From Pegea sp. RAD2-039 (lineage: Eukaryota > Chordata > Thaliacea > Salpida > Salpidae): DNA of 64,000 nucleotides. The stretch spans positions 1,240,001 to 1,304,000 of the forward strand of contig JAQGEQ010000380.1 of the NCBI GenBank assembly GCA_034620365.1, given 5' to 3'. This document shows positions 13,041-24,689 of the stretch, piece by piece. The notes below the pieces were generated by a model. It did not search any database. It saw only the letters and a list, made by a program, of their open reading frames with translations, and was not told the origin of the DNA. A program made the translations under genes and the position numbers. Numbering within the stretch: position 1 is the stretch's first letter; the number at the start of each line of letters is the position of its first letter.

Positions 13041-14241
13041 TATTTAATTTCTTTGGTTCCAATGTAAACACGTTAAGACATATGCTTAGTGTTAAAACAC
13101 AAAATGTGTTCTAGTGAAACTGTACTTTAATTTCTACTTAAATTTTGTTTAATTTTTTTTTCTACAAATATTAACAGCCTATAGGTAAGAAAAGGTTATA
13201 GAATAATTATTATTAACAAAGAATTTATTTTTTTATTTCAAAAGAGCTAGCTATATTACTTATAATTATTTACATTATTTATTATTGCTGAGTAAATTTA
13301 ACGTAGATTAAAAAATATTAGAATAAAGTGAAAACTAACCAAGTTTTTGTTTCAAAAGATAGAGATTGTATTATTCTTTAATATAACTTTCAACCAGATT
13401 AGTTGTACAAAAGTCTAAGCTTAAAAAGGACAAAAAATATTAGAAATACTTATTTAGTTACTTTGGGCCTTCCTGTTTTTTCATTACTCTAGAGATTTGT
13501 TTAATTAAATTACGTGCTTTAAATCTATCAGATATTATTGCATGAATCTAGTTAGGTTTTTAAAGTCTCATAAATGTGTAGCGCCAGTTAGAATTTAACA
13601 AAAATCATTTTAAATCTAGTAATATAATTGATTTAGCTTTTTTCTATTTTATAGATAGGTGAAAATTGTTTATATTTTAAAGGTAGCGCTTTGATACAAA
13701 AATCTAGCTAACCATAAAAATAAAATGATTTTCATTTAAAATCTTTTCATTAAACAATATAAAGAGTCAAAAACAATTTAAAAATGTTTAATTCCATTTT
13801 TGGAGTATTTCATTAGTTAAATGTAATTAGTAACATATAGAATTAAGATTTATTTCTTGTTAATTAACGGTTTTTTAACTATTTGAAGCAAGATAAATAA
13901 AACTTATTTTCAGTTTTCAGACAACTTTGAACGATTGCGCAAAATTTAATTTCTATTTTAAAGCAATTTTCTTTAAATTTTTAATTCTAACAAAATTTTG
14001 ATACAAATATTTTAGTGACTACTTTAGTATTATTTTGAAAGTATTGCAATTAATTTTGTGGAAAATATATAAGTGATGCTTAGTATTTCTTTGCTTATAA
14101 GCAATAGCTCTATTTACTACATTTTGAAATCTATTTTTAAAGAAAATAAATACCAAAATGTTGCAACATACATTTTCCAGAACTTTCAACTTATAGTTTG
14201 TATGTTAAAACAGTATTGTTGACAATTTTACAAAGTTTGTA
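13041..14241. other. AT-rich non-coding stretch
   Basis: No exon, repeat array or RNA gene is seen between the two small open frames that flank this stretch. Confidence 0.6.
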
Positions 14242-14415
14242 ATGACATTGATTGAAGAACGATCTGTAGCAAGTGGAGACTTTCTTAATTATAATAGAAA
14301 TCGACGAGTTGTTTGTCTTCCAGGATATTCAGGAGCAGATGAAATTGTAGATCCATCTACACCACTTCGATATTGCAGTTTTAGGTATCAACAATTGTTT
14401 TTAATCGTTTTTTAA
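14242..14415 (+). CDS. Small open reading frame or exon upstream of ANKRD29, unrecognised
   Basis: A 57-codon frame starts MTLIEERSVASGDFLNYNRN and contains VVCLPGYSGADEIVDPS. Codon use (GAA, CGA, GCA, GGA) is protein-like and unlike flanking DNA. A donor-like ttttag|gtatca lies at about 14384. If used, splicing to the ANKRD29 first exon at 14911 would be in the wrong frame for ankyrin repeats. It could therefore be a 5' leader exon carrying an upstream ORF, an exon of another gene, or a small gene of its own. No homology is recognised. Confidence 0.3.
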   Translation: MTLIEERSVASGDFLNYNRNRRVVCLPGYSGADEIVDPSTPLRYCSFRYQQLFLIVF

Positions 14416-14922
14416 TGGTGTTTACTTTTCTTAAATGATTTTAAGTTAATTTTTTTCGGAATCGTTTAATTTCTGTTAGAAATTCAAAGTTGTCAACAGA
14501 TCACAGAAATAAATTAAAAAATCAATTAAACATTCTGTTTAATTTCTGTCTATTTTACTCGATTCAAAATACTTTACCATCAACATCTTAGATATTTCTT
14601 AAATAAAAGTAATTTAGCGAAAGCTGATGAAATAAAAAAATTAAAATCATTGAAAAAGTCTTCTCAAGTAATATTGAATGTCAGATTAAAATCCAGATTA
14701 ATATGATGATATCATTACTTTGGGTCACAAAACTATTTGAAGTACGGATTAACGATAACGCCGAATAAGTTTTAATTAAAGTACTAAGACTCAAGTTCCA
14801 TAAGCTTAAGAAGCTGATTTGACCTTGGATATTTATATTGAGTAACTGAGTAACCAATGTTGTTTCTACAGTCTTAAAAGCTTTTCCTAAAAGTTGTTAT
14901 TTTTGTGCAGACGCTTCAGGCC

Positions 14923-17900
14923 ATGGAGGAACCACTTCACCACTTTGCAGCGTCAGGGAACGGACAAGCGTTACTGGACTTATTAAAAGCGAAGCAAATT
15001 TCCAGTGTTGATAGTTTTGATGATGTAAATATGCTTGTTGTACACAAATCTTGTTAGTTACTATCAACTAAATAATATGAATTTATCTGAAATTTAGAAA
15101 GGAAAAACTAATAAGAAGCTTTTTATGGCTCATTAGTTTCTACAAATTTGTAAATAGTATTTGATGTTGGTTTATTCAAGTGATATTACAAATGTTAACT
15201 GAAAAGTTAATAATAGTCAATAATTAGAAATTGACTAGTTTTTACAGAGTCTGAAATATTTGAGTGTTTAAGCATAACGTCTTCCCAATTTCAATATGTT
15301 ATTTATTATTTATTTCATTAAAAGTAGGATACTGGCATCACTTAATGACAAAAAAACATCTTAGATTACTTTTGGCTAATATACCTTCAAAATATACCTT
15401 GTTTTTTATTATGAAATTTGTGAATCTAACAGACTAACATAAATAAAGCTGAATTACAAAGTTGTTTAGTCAGGGTTGGTATAATTGCTTTATTAATACC
15501 ATTTTCCTGTTAAACTAAAAATGATTGAATTGAAGTACTAGACGTTTTCTGATTTTTCTGACTATTATATTAAAGTTATACTAACAGAAAACTTTAGGTA
15601 AACAAATATTTGATTTTTTAATTGAAGCTTAGCTGACAAAGATCTGAAGTAAATACTCAAAAGCAAACATTGAAACGATTATTTATAAACGGCTAATTAA
15701 TTTTATAAGGTGATATCATACATAAATTTTCTCATGTTGCCATTTTTTATTTAAAAATTTGATAACTTTTTTTTATCAATTCTTTAGATTTGAAAAAATC
15801 ATAAAACATTATTAAAATTTGACTGAAATTTGCTGAAAAACTGTTAGCTGGATAAAATTTAGTTAGCTTGTTAATTTTTCACAAACAATTATTTTGTAAA
15901 ACAAATAAACTTTTAATTTAGTAGTTGTAATAAATCGAAAAGCATTTTGAAACAAATTTGTTAAATTATCTTGAGTGACGAATTATCGTAAAACAGTTCT
16001 ATATTACTCGGTTAAAAAGCTTCTATTAACTGAATAGGCTTAATAAAAAAACTTAATTTCTCTACTAAATAAGAGTATTACTTTTGTTTGTAGAATATTT
16101 TTATATGTAACTTAAAATTGCAAATAAAATTAACATAACAAGCTTTTAATTTAACATAATAAATTTATTTCAAAGTTTTTTATTTAACTAAGCATTTATT
16201 TTTAACTTATCATGATATAATATTTATTCCTTTGAATAACTCACAGAAATAAATTCTGAAATATTTTCTTTCCAAAATTGAATGCTTATGCCTTTATAAG
16301 AGAAAATGGACATTGTACTGTGACTTTCAGCAACAAATTCATAATGATTTTCACAAAGCTTTCCGTAAGATAGTAAAATTGTGAAATATATCGAATAATG
16401 GAATTATATCAGCTATATGGACTCATTATTAAATATCTTTTTAATTAAACAGTTTTGTTAATACAAAAATATACAATGCTTATCTTTTATTCTTAATCTG
16501 AAAAAAAAAACATTTTGATTAAAAGTTATTTTTGAAAATATTTGTTGGTCTTTTAAATATATTATTTTTTGTCTATGTATTTGTTGCTTGTTTTTTTGAA
16601 CTGGTTTTACCAGCTATTTTTTTAATACTTTTGCAATATTATTTACAATTTTTCAATTTTTAGAATGGAAACACTGCTTTGATACTTGCTGTCTATTCTA
16701 ACTCTTACTTCTGTGTCAAAATTTTATTAGAAAATAAAGCTTCTCCAACGATTTGCCGAAAGGTTAGCAAACTTTTTTGCTTTAAAGTTTTAAAAAATGC
16801 ATAATTCATTTGTTAATCGAAAGCTGTTTTAAGCCACGTAATACTTTACTAAAATATGATATCTTAATTTAATTAACATTCTACACAATTTTTTTAATTA
16901 AATATTGAAGGCAAATATTTTTAATAATTAAGTTATTTTGAAGTATATCTGTTAGAACAATGAACAAATCAACATGATTTAATCAGAAATTTACCAAATA
17001 ATTCAGTTATTTTGTAAAACTTGTTGAAATTGCAAATGAATTTTAGTCCGGAACAAGTGCTTTATTTTTTGCTGCCCAAAATGGAAATATTCAAATTGTC
17101 AAACTTTTACTTCAATATAAAGCTCCAATTAATAGCCAAAATGTGGTAAATATTTCTTTGTTTTATCTTTAAATTTTTTCATTTTAATTTGTTATTTTAT
17201 TAAACCATAAATATCTATCTAATAGTTCATACTAAAAAAATCTTTTGAGATAACTCCGATACTACAAAATAAATCTTACAGTCGAAAAGAATATATTTAT
17301 TGTATGTACTATCTAACAATTATTAAATAAATAATCAAAAAAAATTTTGGATAAGTAATCTTTTCAAGTATCTGATGATTCAAGCTAGTGATTGATAGAT
17401 ACGTTTAAAAATTAGCCGAGTGCTTTTAGATTGGAGCAACGGCGCTGTTAATTGCTTCTGAGCTTGGTTATACTGAAATTGTTCGATGTCTTTGTTCTAA
17501 TGGAGCAGACGTTTCATTATCTTTGTATGATGATACTACTCCTGTGTTTGTTGCTGCGCAAAACGGACATGTAAATATACTAAAAATTCTTGAGCAGCAC
17601 AAAGCAAATCTTAATTCGATTAGAGTGGTAAGGTTTTTGTTTTTGATATATTTTAAGTTTAAGTTGATAATAATTTAGATAAAAACTAGCTAAAAATATT
17701 TCAATAGTTTGAAGGTAATTTTTAAATTATTTTGAATTGAAATCAGGATGGTGTGAGCCCTCTTTGGATTGCAAGCCAAAATGGTCATGAAAATGTAGTT
17801 TCATTTTTGTTAGAATATGAAGTAGACAGTCAATTGTAAGTAGTCAATTGTAAGTAGATTTACTTTCAAAACTCTTATTCAATATTTTTATTAATATTAA

Positions 17901-19146
17901 TTATATGTGCAACGATTTAAAATGAAAATCTAAATTACAACAAACTTACTGTATTTATATTTTCAGAATTTATAATGGAATAACTCCGCTTTTCAAAGCA
18001 GCTACAAAAGGATATGAAGAATTAGTTCGGATTTTCTTAGAAGGAAACGCATCTGTAGATAAACTAAAAGTGAATAACTTAACTTCATGTTTTTGAAACT
18101 CTTCTCTCTTATCTTTAAAGTGTGGATATTCTCCTTTGCATGGCGCTGCGTATTGTGGTCACCGAAATGTCGTAATTGATCTTTTGAAATATGGAGCCAA
18201 TCCGGATAGTATTGATAAAGTTAGAATATTTTTAACAATTACTTAAATATATTTTTAGTAGATTTGTAATTTCATAAAGTTTATCAACAAACTATTTTAG
18301 TTACAAAAGTATTTCAATTTTTCTAACTTTCAATCAGAAAATTAACTGCATTTTTTCATATAAATCTAATTGTAGAAATCTTTAGGTTGAACAACAATAA
18401 TCTTCTATTAACTTGTTATTAATAAACTATAATCAAACAGTTTTTAAATATTTAAAAGTTATTTTTTTAGGAACGCCAATACTTTTGAACATCTTTAATT
18501 AATCACATGAATTCATACTTTACACTTCAAATAAAACATCTTTTGATGATGATGATGAGTTTATTAAATGATAGATTACTTTTGATTCATTTCTAAAATC
18601 TAACTTGTTTGTTTGTTACAAGTATTGAAGCACAATTAATGCTAGCTACTATTAAAGTATTTCTTAGTTTTTAATAAAAAGTTTATCTATTGTTTTTATC
18701 AAAAATGTGAGACTAATGAATTTTAGATTTTTTTCTCAACTATTTTTCTATCGCTTTTTGTCAAATGTAGTTCAAACCTTTTAAAAAATAACGATTCTGT
18801 TTTCCTGACAAATATTCTGAGTTAAACGTTTCTTCATAAAAAAACCTTTTCATTTTGTAACATTTCACAACTAATTTTAATAACTAAAAAATAACCATAC
18901 AACTTTTAGAACAAAAAATATAACAGCTATAAAAATTGTTTAAGTTTATTTTTATATCAAATTATATAAAAGTAAAAAATACCAGCATAACTTGGTTACT
19001 AATTTTTACTGTAAATAAATTCTAAAATTTCTAAATTGATTATTAATTTGTTTAAGGATGGAAACAATCCAGCAACAATTGCTTCATTAAAAGGATTTGA
19101 AACATTATCTGAAGAGATAGCTAGTCAGCAATCAATCACATATTAA
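14923..19146 (+). CDS. ANKRD29: Ankyrin repeat domain-containing protein 29
   Basis: Soluble protein made almost entirely of ankyrin repeats; its cellular role is poorly known. Exons are 14911-15024 (ATG at 14923 in a strong gccATGg context), 16664-16762, 17047-17145, 17430-17627, 17747-17835, 17967-18069, 18121-18219 and 19057-19146, giving about 292 residues against about 300 in vertebrates. The repeats are nearly one per exon: four exons are exactly 99 bases (33 codons) or a double of that, in phase 0. The characteristic series SGTSALFFAAQNG, IGATALLIASELG, LYDDTTPVFVAAQNG and DGVSPLWIASQNG matches the order of the same motifs in vertebrate ANKRD29, which is why this ortholog is named. The exon ending at 17835 is followed by a duplicated splice donor. 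The gene converges on TTC5 and has an AATAAA at 19198. Confidence 0.88.
17836..17863 (+). repeat. 14-base duplication that doubles a splice donor
   Basis: The segment gtaagtagtcaatt at 17836-17849 is followed by a second copy of the donor start (gtaagtag from 17850), after a duplicated gtcaatt. Both donors are strong GTAAGT sites. Only the first keeps ANKRD29 in frame with the exon at 17967; the second would add 14 bases and a stop. Confidence 0.8.
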
Positions 19147-19597
19147 ACCTAAAGAATGTTGAAGAAAAGAGTTATTTTAAGGATTCATCAAAATTTAAAT
19201 AAAAGAACTTTGTAAACATCGCAAATAAATAGAATCACTGATATATGCTAATTAATCAATTGATAGATTATTTAATTAAATAAATATGGATTAATATATT
19301 AGAACAATATTTTCCAACCGAAGTCTGGTTAAGTTTTCTCATTTGATGATCTTAATAACTCAGATAACTTTATTTAAGACGCTGCATCAGACATATAGTT
19401 CAAAAAATCTTTATATATAATTCTTTAATCAAAGAACATATTTAGTACTGCAAAAATAGTGACACAGAATGAAATGAGCAAGTTTTATAAGAGTTCACCA
19501 GGATATTGCAAACTTTTAATATTAAATAAAAATAAAGAAAGTAAAAACAGTAACAACTAAACATGATAAATTTCACTAAGACTTTTTACAAATCAAA
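19147..19597. other. Convergent intergenic interval between ANKRD29 and TTC5
   Basis: About 450 bases hold the two 3' untranslated ends. An AATAAA at 19198-19203 serves the + strand gene. A plus-strand tttatt near 19368 could serve the minus-strand gene. Nothing else is seen. Confidence 0.6.
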
Positions 19598-21327
19598 TTA
19601 GTTAAATATTTGATTCACTGAGTCTGTTGCTGTCATTGAAGCTTTTGTATAGCAGCAATGACTTGTTGTCAATTTTCTTTTATTAATTACTAATTCAATT
19701 GGATTATCAACTCGAATTGATTTGAATTGCCATTTTTGCTCTTTTTTTATTCCGTCTTCATCTTCAACTGATTGAGAAGTTAGTAAAGGGTTAGGAATAG
19801 CAACAGTATCACCAATAATTACCCCACTACTCTGTAATTAATTCATAAAATTTATCCTTCAACCGAACACACAAACTTTAGTTACCTTGTTAAGATTGTA
19901 AACGCTGACAGCAAATACTAATGAGTCCTGATCCATAGCAATGAATGTAAAAGGTACGAGAGTTAGATGTGCCATATTAGAAAGCACTTTCATAGTAATT
20001 ATCTGAGAATAGAAATAGAAATAATTCCATCAAACTAGATATCAAGTTGATGATACTAACATTTCCAATATTTTTTCCTTCTTTTAAATCTTTTATTCTT
20101 ACATGATTCAAGTTGATTAGCTTTCCTTCATACAGAGCTCCGTCTGCATAAGGACCTTGAAAAAAATGAATTTTATTAACTGTAAAAAAGTGATTGTAAG
20201 ATAAGATCAAAACAAACCTAAATCTTTAGAAGAGAAAGACTTTAAAAGAAGTTGAATTTTACGGTTCTTTAATTTGCCTTTTTCTTTAATCAAACAAGTA
20301 ATATTATCAAGATAGTTAAGAAGTTGTTTGATTTTTTCTGAGGGGTCTTTCCACTCTGGGTCTAGTTTCGAAGCCATTCTCCAGCCTTCGAGAGCAAGAC
20401 TAAAGTCTTCTTTGTATCTAAGCAACATTTTTTAATAATTTTTTTAATCAATCATTTTAAATATTGATTTTTGCAAATTTTTACTGAGTAAAAGTCTAAT
20501 TGCTGCAAAAAGTTTTATTAAATGTGAAATAAACAAACCTATTAGCTTGAGCCCTGTTAAAGTGTAAGTCCGGGTTGTTTTTACAATCATTTTCAACAGA
20601 TTCTGCTTTGATATAGCAATTTAATGCTAGAGTGAGTACCTATGAATGAAAATATCAAGAAAAGTGATTTGTTGGAAATTTTAATTAAACAACTATCATT
20701 TATTACTTAAAATTGGAAACAAATTTATACAAGTTGAAATGAATATTAACAAACCTTAGAATTTTGACTAGTCATGAAGAACAGCGAAAGGTAGGCATTT
20801 CCTAACACATACCAGGAAACCCCATCAGTTACATCCAGTTCAACCGCATCTTTTGCACATGTTACACTTTCTAGAATACTCTTTTCATTGTCACCAGCTT
20901 TTTCTGTTTTAACTTGTCTATAAACCATCGATAAAGAACGTAAAGAAATTATATTTTTCTTTCTTTTTAAAGCTCCTTCAAAGCAATTTTTAGCAGCTAT
21001 AATATCAGCCTTTTTCCAAAATGTTTCTCCAAGCATATTCCATCCATCTATTAATGATGGGTCTCTCTTTACTACTTTTGATAAATAATCTTCACAATCA
21101 GCACTATATTCTGGCAGCACATTTAGAGTTCTTCCACATTGTAGTAAGTAATTAGTTTTGCTACAATTGGCTTCCAGTTTTTTCAGGGAAGCTAGAGTTT
21201 TTTGAACTTCATCATTGAGTAAAGTACGTTTTTGTGGTAATTTATCAATACCCATTTTAATCACAAAATTATCGTTCAGATCATAAAGATTATCAACTAA
21301 ATTCACTGCTTCCTTATCACAATTCAT
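19598..21327 (-). CDS. TTC5: Tetratricopeptide repeat protein 5 (Strap)
   Basis: In vertebrates TTC5 is a p300 and stress-response cofactor, and it recognises nascent tubulin at the ribosome for tubulin mRNA autoregulation. Minus-strand exons are 21327-20755, 20639-20539, 20417-20218, 20155-20061, 20002-19886 and 19831-19598, all phase-consistent, giving about 438 residues against 440 in human. TPR helices run from about residue 60 (DPSLIDGWNMLGETFWKKAD, AVELDVTDGVSWYVLGNAYL) to HFNRAQANRYKEDFSLALEGW and DPEW. The C-terminal OB-fold region includes VPFTF, FAVSVYNL and VIIGDTVAIPNP, the last a close match to the TTC5 family. The start at 21327 is the first ATG of a 573-base first exon. The gene is head-to-head with POMK. 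Confidence 0.92.
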
Positions 21328-21547
21328 ATTTCACTTTATATTAGCTGTAAATACGAAAGTTTATACAAAATATTTCATAATAATTATCATGGAACTGTTA
21401 AGACCACAAAGTGAGAATGAAATAATTGCTTAAAATTATAAGTTGATGAACAAGTTAGAGAAAAAGAATTCGAGCCCTAAGGCAACATTGAAAAGAATTC
21501 GACAAATTATTACTAAGAAGTAACTTTGTTAACGACTTCTTACAAAG
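21328..21547. promoter_or_regulatory. Shared promoter interval between TTC5 and POMK
   Basis: The start codons of two divergent genes lie 220 bases apart, so the transcription starts and core promoters must lie here and may be shared. No clear TATA box or CpG richness is seen. The function is inferred from the arrangement only. Confidence 0.5.
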
Positions 21548-23566
21548 ATGAATAAAAATATTTCATTAAATTTGATTTTAAAACGACATAGTAAGAATTT
21601 GATAATAATACTACTGCTAGGGTTTATGATTTATCTTCAAGTGACATTATCAAGTTGTCAAAAATGGTTTCAGGATAATTGTCAGTTATATAATTATTAT
21701 TTTTGTTTTTTTTATAATTGTTTTTTGATTTAGATCATGAAACGTATAAGTATTTGGATTCTGAAACTATCCAAAGTATTCTTACAAACGGAGCAACAGA
21801 ACAGGTAAAAAAAGTATACAATCAAGCTAATTAAAATTATTTATCATAAGACTTTAGTTAAATACAATAAAGAAATTCATTAAGCTTTTAAATTAAGGTA
21901 GATTAAGGCGAACTAATTGTGTTTATTTATCGATTATGACTTGTCTATATCAACAAAACTAGATAACTATTTATATAATTACCAGATTCATTAGTTTAAC
22001 TTAATTTTTCTTAATTTACATTTCAGAAAGAAACTTTTCACTTGGTTGAAGGTGTAGTAAATTATTCAAAGAACAGAACAACAGAAATTAAAGCAAGCAC
22101 AACCAAATCAGCAAGAAAAAGAGAAGATCTACAACAGACTGAAGATGTGAATAAAACTATCCTAACAAATATCACAAAAGAACAATCTAATGAACAGTGT
22201 GAAAAAGGATACTTTAAAGTAGAATCAATGAAGAAATGCCACAAGTGGTTATCATGTGATGAGATTACTAATTCATTGACACGTATGGATAAGATTGGTA
22301 GGGGAATAGGAAAAGAGGTAAACTCATTAAATATGCGTTTAATGTGCTAAAAATCTGTTTGAATTTCAAACAGAATCTAGACAAGTGTAAATAATTCTTA
22401 TGAAAGTTATTTTTCAGGCTTATGTTGTAAGATGGGACGACAAAAATATAACGTTTGCAATGTTAAAAACAAGACCAGTAAGAGAGGAAAGTTGGATAGA
22501 AGAGAGAGTAAAAATTGGTTTAAATAACTTGATTCATTTTCAACCAAGTCCATATTTTAATCAGGTGAATCTGATAAATCTATCATGTTATTTCATTCAA
22601 ATAAAATTACATAAATGAAGTCTTATAATTGAATATTTATATAATTTAATGAAATAAAATCTGCCTGATTTTAACTTATTCAAAAACTAGCTTGCAGGTT
22701 TCTGTATCAGGAATAAAAGTACAATAATAATAGTTGAGAATTGTGCCAAGTATGGTGATTTGAGATCATTTTATAGATCAGAAACATTTAAACAAACTTC
22801 TATGAAAAAACGTTTTGAAATGGTTTTAGATATTATAAATGGATTTGTTGAGCTTCATACTGATAAAATGGGGCCTCGAGTCCACTGTGATCTACATGAG
22901 ATATTTCAGGTAAAAATAATAAAATAACTTTTAAACAACCTTTGAAAAATGTTTAACAAAAAATATTAAAATGAAGGCAATGGGACAATATCTAGTGACA
23001 AATGATTTAAGAGTTGTGGTAAATGATATTGATGAAATTCCAATTAGTGACCCCACAAGGAACAAAACTGCAAGATGCAGGTGAATTATTAAGAATTGAA
23101 ATTTTCTAAAAATGTAAAAGCTGAAATTTCTTATAAAAGTAAAAACAGATTAATTAGTGAACTTGTAAATAAAAACCATTCAATTCAAAACTTCAAACAT
23201 TATTTCTAAAAATAATTTGTTAATAAACTTTTTTTTAATATTCAACAATGTTGTAGATACCTTCATGCTTGTGAGCCTTCAGCATTTTTAGCACCAGAAC
23301 AACAATATACAGAAGAAAATTGTTTAAAAAACTGGCCAAGGGGATACATTGGAATGAAAAAAGCAAGCCCCAAGTCAGATGTGTGGAAAATTCCAGATTT
23401 TATCAAAAAGATTTTGGGACTTACTAATAAACATCGATCATTAAAAGATGAAATGACAGAATTTTATGCAAATTGTAAAATCATAAATGAAGAAGATAGG
23501 TGGAACTCTACTCAAGTTTTAAAAGCTTTTACAAAAATATATGAAAAACATTTCAAAAATGAATAA
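21548..23566 (+). CDS. POMK: Protein O-mannose kinase (SGK196 type)
   Basis: Type II membrane kinase of the endoplasmic reticulum that phosphorylates O-mannose (C6) on the core M3 glycan of alpha-dystroglycan, a step needed for matriglycan. Exons are 21548-21680, 21734-21804, 22027-22317, 22418-22564, 22691-22909, 22977-23080 and 23257-23566 (424 residues; human 350). A signal anchor (LIIILLLGFMIYL) lies near residues 17-33. It is followed by a lumenal stem longer than in vertebrates. The family signature GYFKVESMKKCHKWLSC (residues 129-145) aligns with human GHFRIGQMKNCSPWLSC. Kinase landmarks: LAGFC, RVHCDLHE (catalytic-loop Asp281), VVNDIDEIP (metal-binding Asp304/306 region), FLAPEQ and SDVWKIPD. 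At exon 5 two acceptors lie 7 bases apart; only the upstream one (22691) keeps the frame. AATAAA follows at 23631. Confidence 0.92.
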
Positions 23567-24192
23567 ACTATTTCTTATCATATTTATCTAAATATATAAA
23601 ATCTTAAATATTGCAAAAAGTGTTTACAGAAATAAAAAAGTTTCAGAATATCATATTTCAAAAATTGTTTTCTATTTATAAGAAAATTTCTTAAAAAAGA
23701 GTTTTTGTTTGAAGCATTAATTCATAAAGTAGTTATTCAAAAAAGAGCTTAATTGTCTGAAAGTTTCTTACCTTAAATCACAGCTTAAGCATTTCAACTA
23801 CTTGATATGATTGCTAGATGATTTAAAGCATTTTTACTGCTTCTTACTTGTTTATTATTTCATATGTCTACTTTAATCATCAATTTTATATCACTTAAAT
23901 TCAACATTGAGTATATTAAATTTATAATTAAAAAAAACCTTATAAAACAAAAACATAAGTTAAAAAACTTTTTGCTACAAACATCAATCATTCTACAGTG
24001 AATAAAATAAACTAAATAACAATTTTAATGTTCATTAAATGCTACATATTTTAATAGAAAACAAATTTGGCTGCAAAATACATTTTAGTCAGCATTGCAT
24101 GGGATTGAATTACTAAGCAATTAAATCACAATATTTTGTATGTATTTGGTAGAAATCCACATAAAAGTCTAAAGATAACTAAGCCAATTTAT
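23567..24192. other. Convergent interval between POMK and MEIG1
   Basis: It holds the POMK 3' end, with AATAAA at 23631-23636, and the MEIG1 3' flank. No further exon or repeat is seen. Confidence 0.6.
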
Positions 24193-24480
24193 TTATTCAT
24201 AAGAATAGATTTTAATCTTATGCAGGTCTTTATCTTTACACTCTCTATCTTTGTTATAGTAGTAAAAGGTGCCATCTTTACGTTTTAACTTCTTGACATA
24301 GCCTGGTTGAATTGTCCATCTCTCGGCTTCATAATTATGAAACTTTTTATATTCAATTTCATCACGATAACCAGCAGATTGAAATCTAAAAGCATTTTCA
24401 ACCTCTTCATTCCAATGTTTTGCTCTTTTCATTGATATTGGTTTTCCACCTTCTCCATGGCTAACTTTTGATGACATCAT
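24193..24480 (-). CDS. MEIG1: Meiosis-expressed gene 1 protein homolog
   Basis: A single open exon of 95 residues (human 88). In mammals MEIG1 binds PACRG and is required for manchette-dependent cargo delivery and sperm flagellum assembly. The conserved core is plain: AKHWNEEVENAFRFQSAGYR, then RWTIQPGYVKKLKRKDGTFY, YYYNKDRECKDKDLHKIKIY. It aligns along its whole length with the vertebrate sequence; the first 15 residues (a Gly/Ser stretch) are divergent. No intron interrupts the coding region. The neighbouring POMK gene is convergent. It suggests an animal with flagellated sperm or motile cilia. Confidence 0.93.
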   Translation of the reverse strand: MMSSKVSHGEGGKPISMKRAKHWNEEVENAFRFQSAGYRDEIEYKKFHNYEAERWTIQPGYVKKLKRKDGTFYYYNKDRECKDKDLHKIKIYSYE

Positions 24481-24656
24481 TTAAAAACTTTAAAAAGTTA
24501 TAACTAAGCTTTTCACAAATTTAAGAAACATACATTCAAAAATCTAAATAAGCATTTAAACTTTTAATAATTTTTTCAAGTATATTTTCAACTTTATAAT
24601 TCTATTAAATTTTTTATATAAATTAAGCTTAGACTAATTTAAAACTAGCAAATATT

Positions 24657-24689
<33 letters not shown>

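Noticed and set aside
22062-22244. Minus-strand frame of 60 codons
   Set aside because: Antisense shadow of POMK exon 3.
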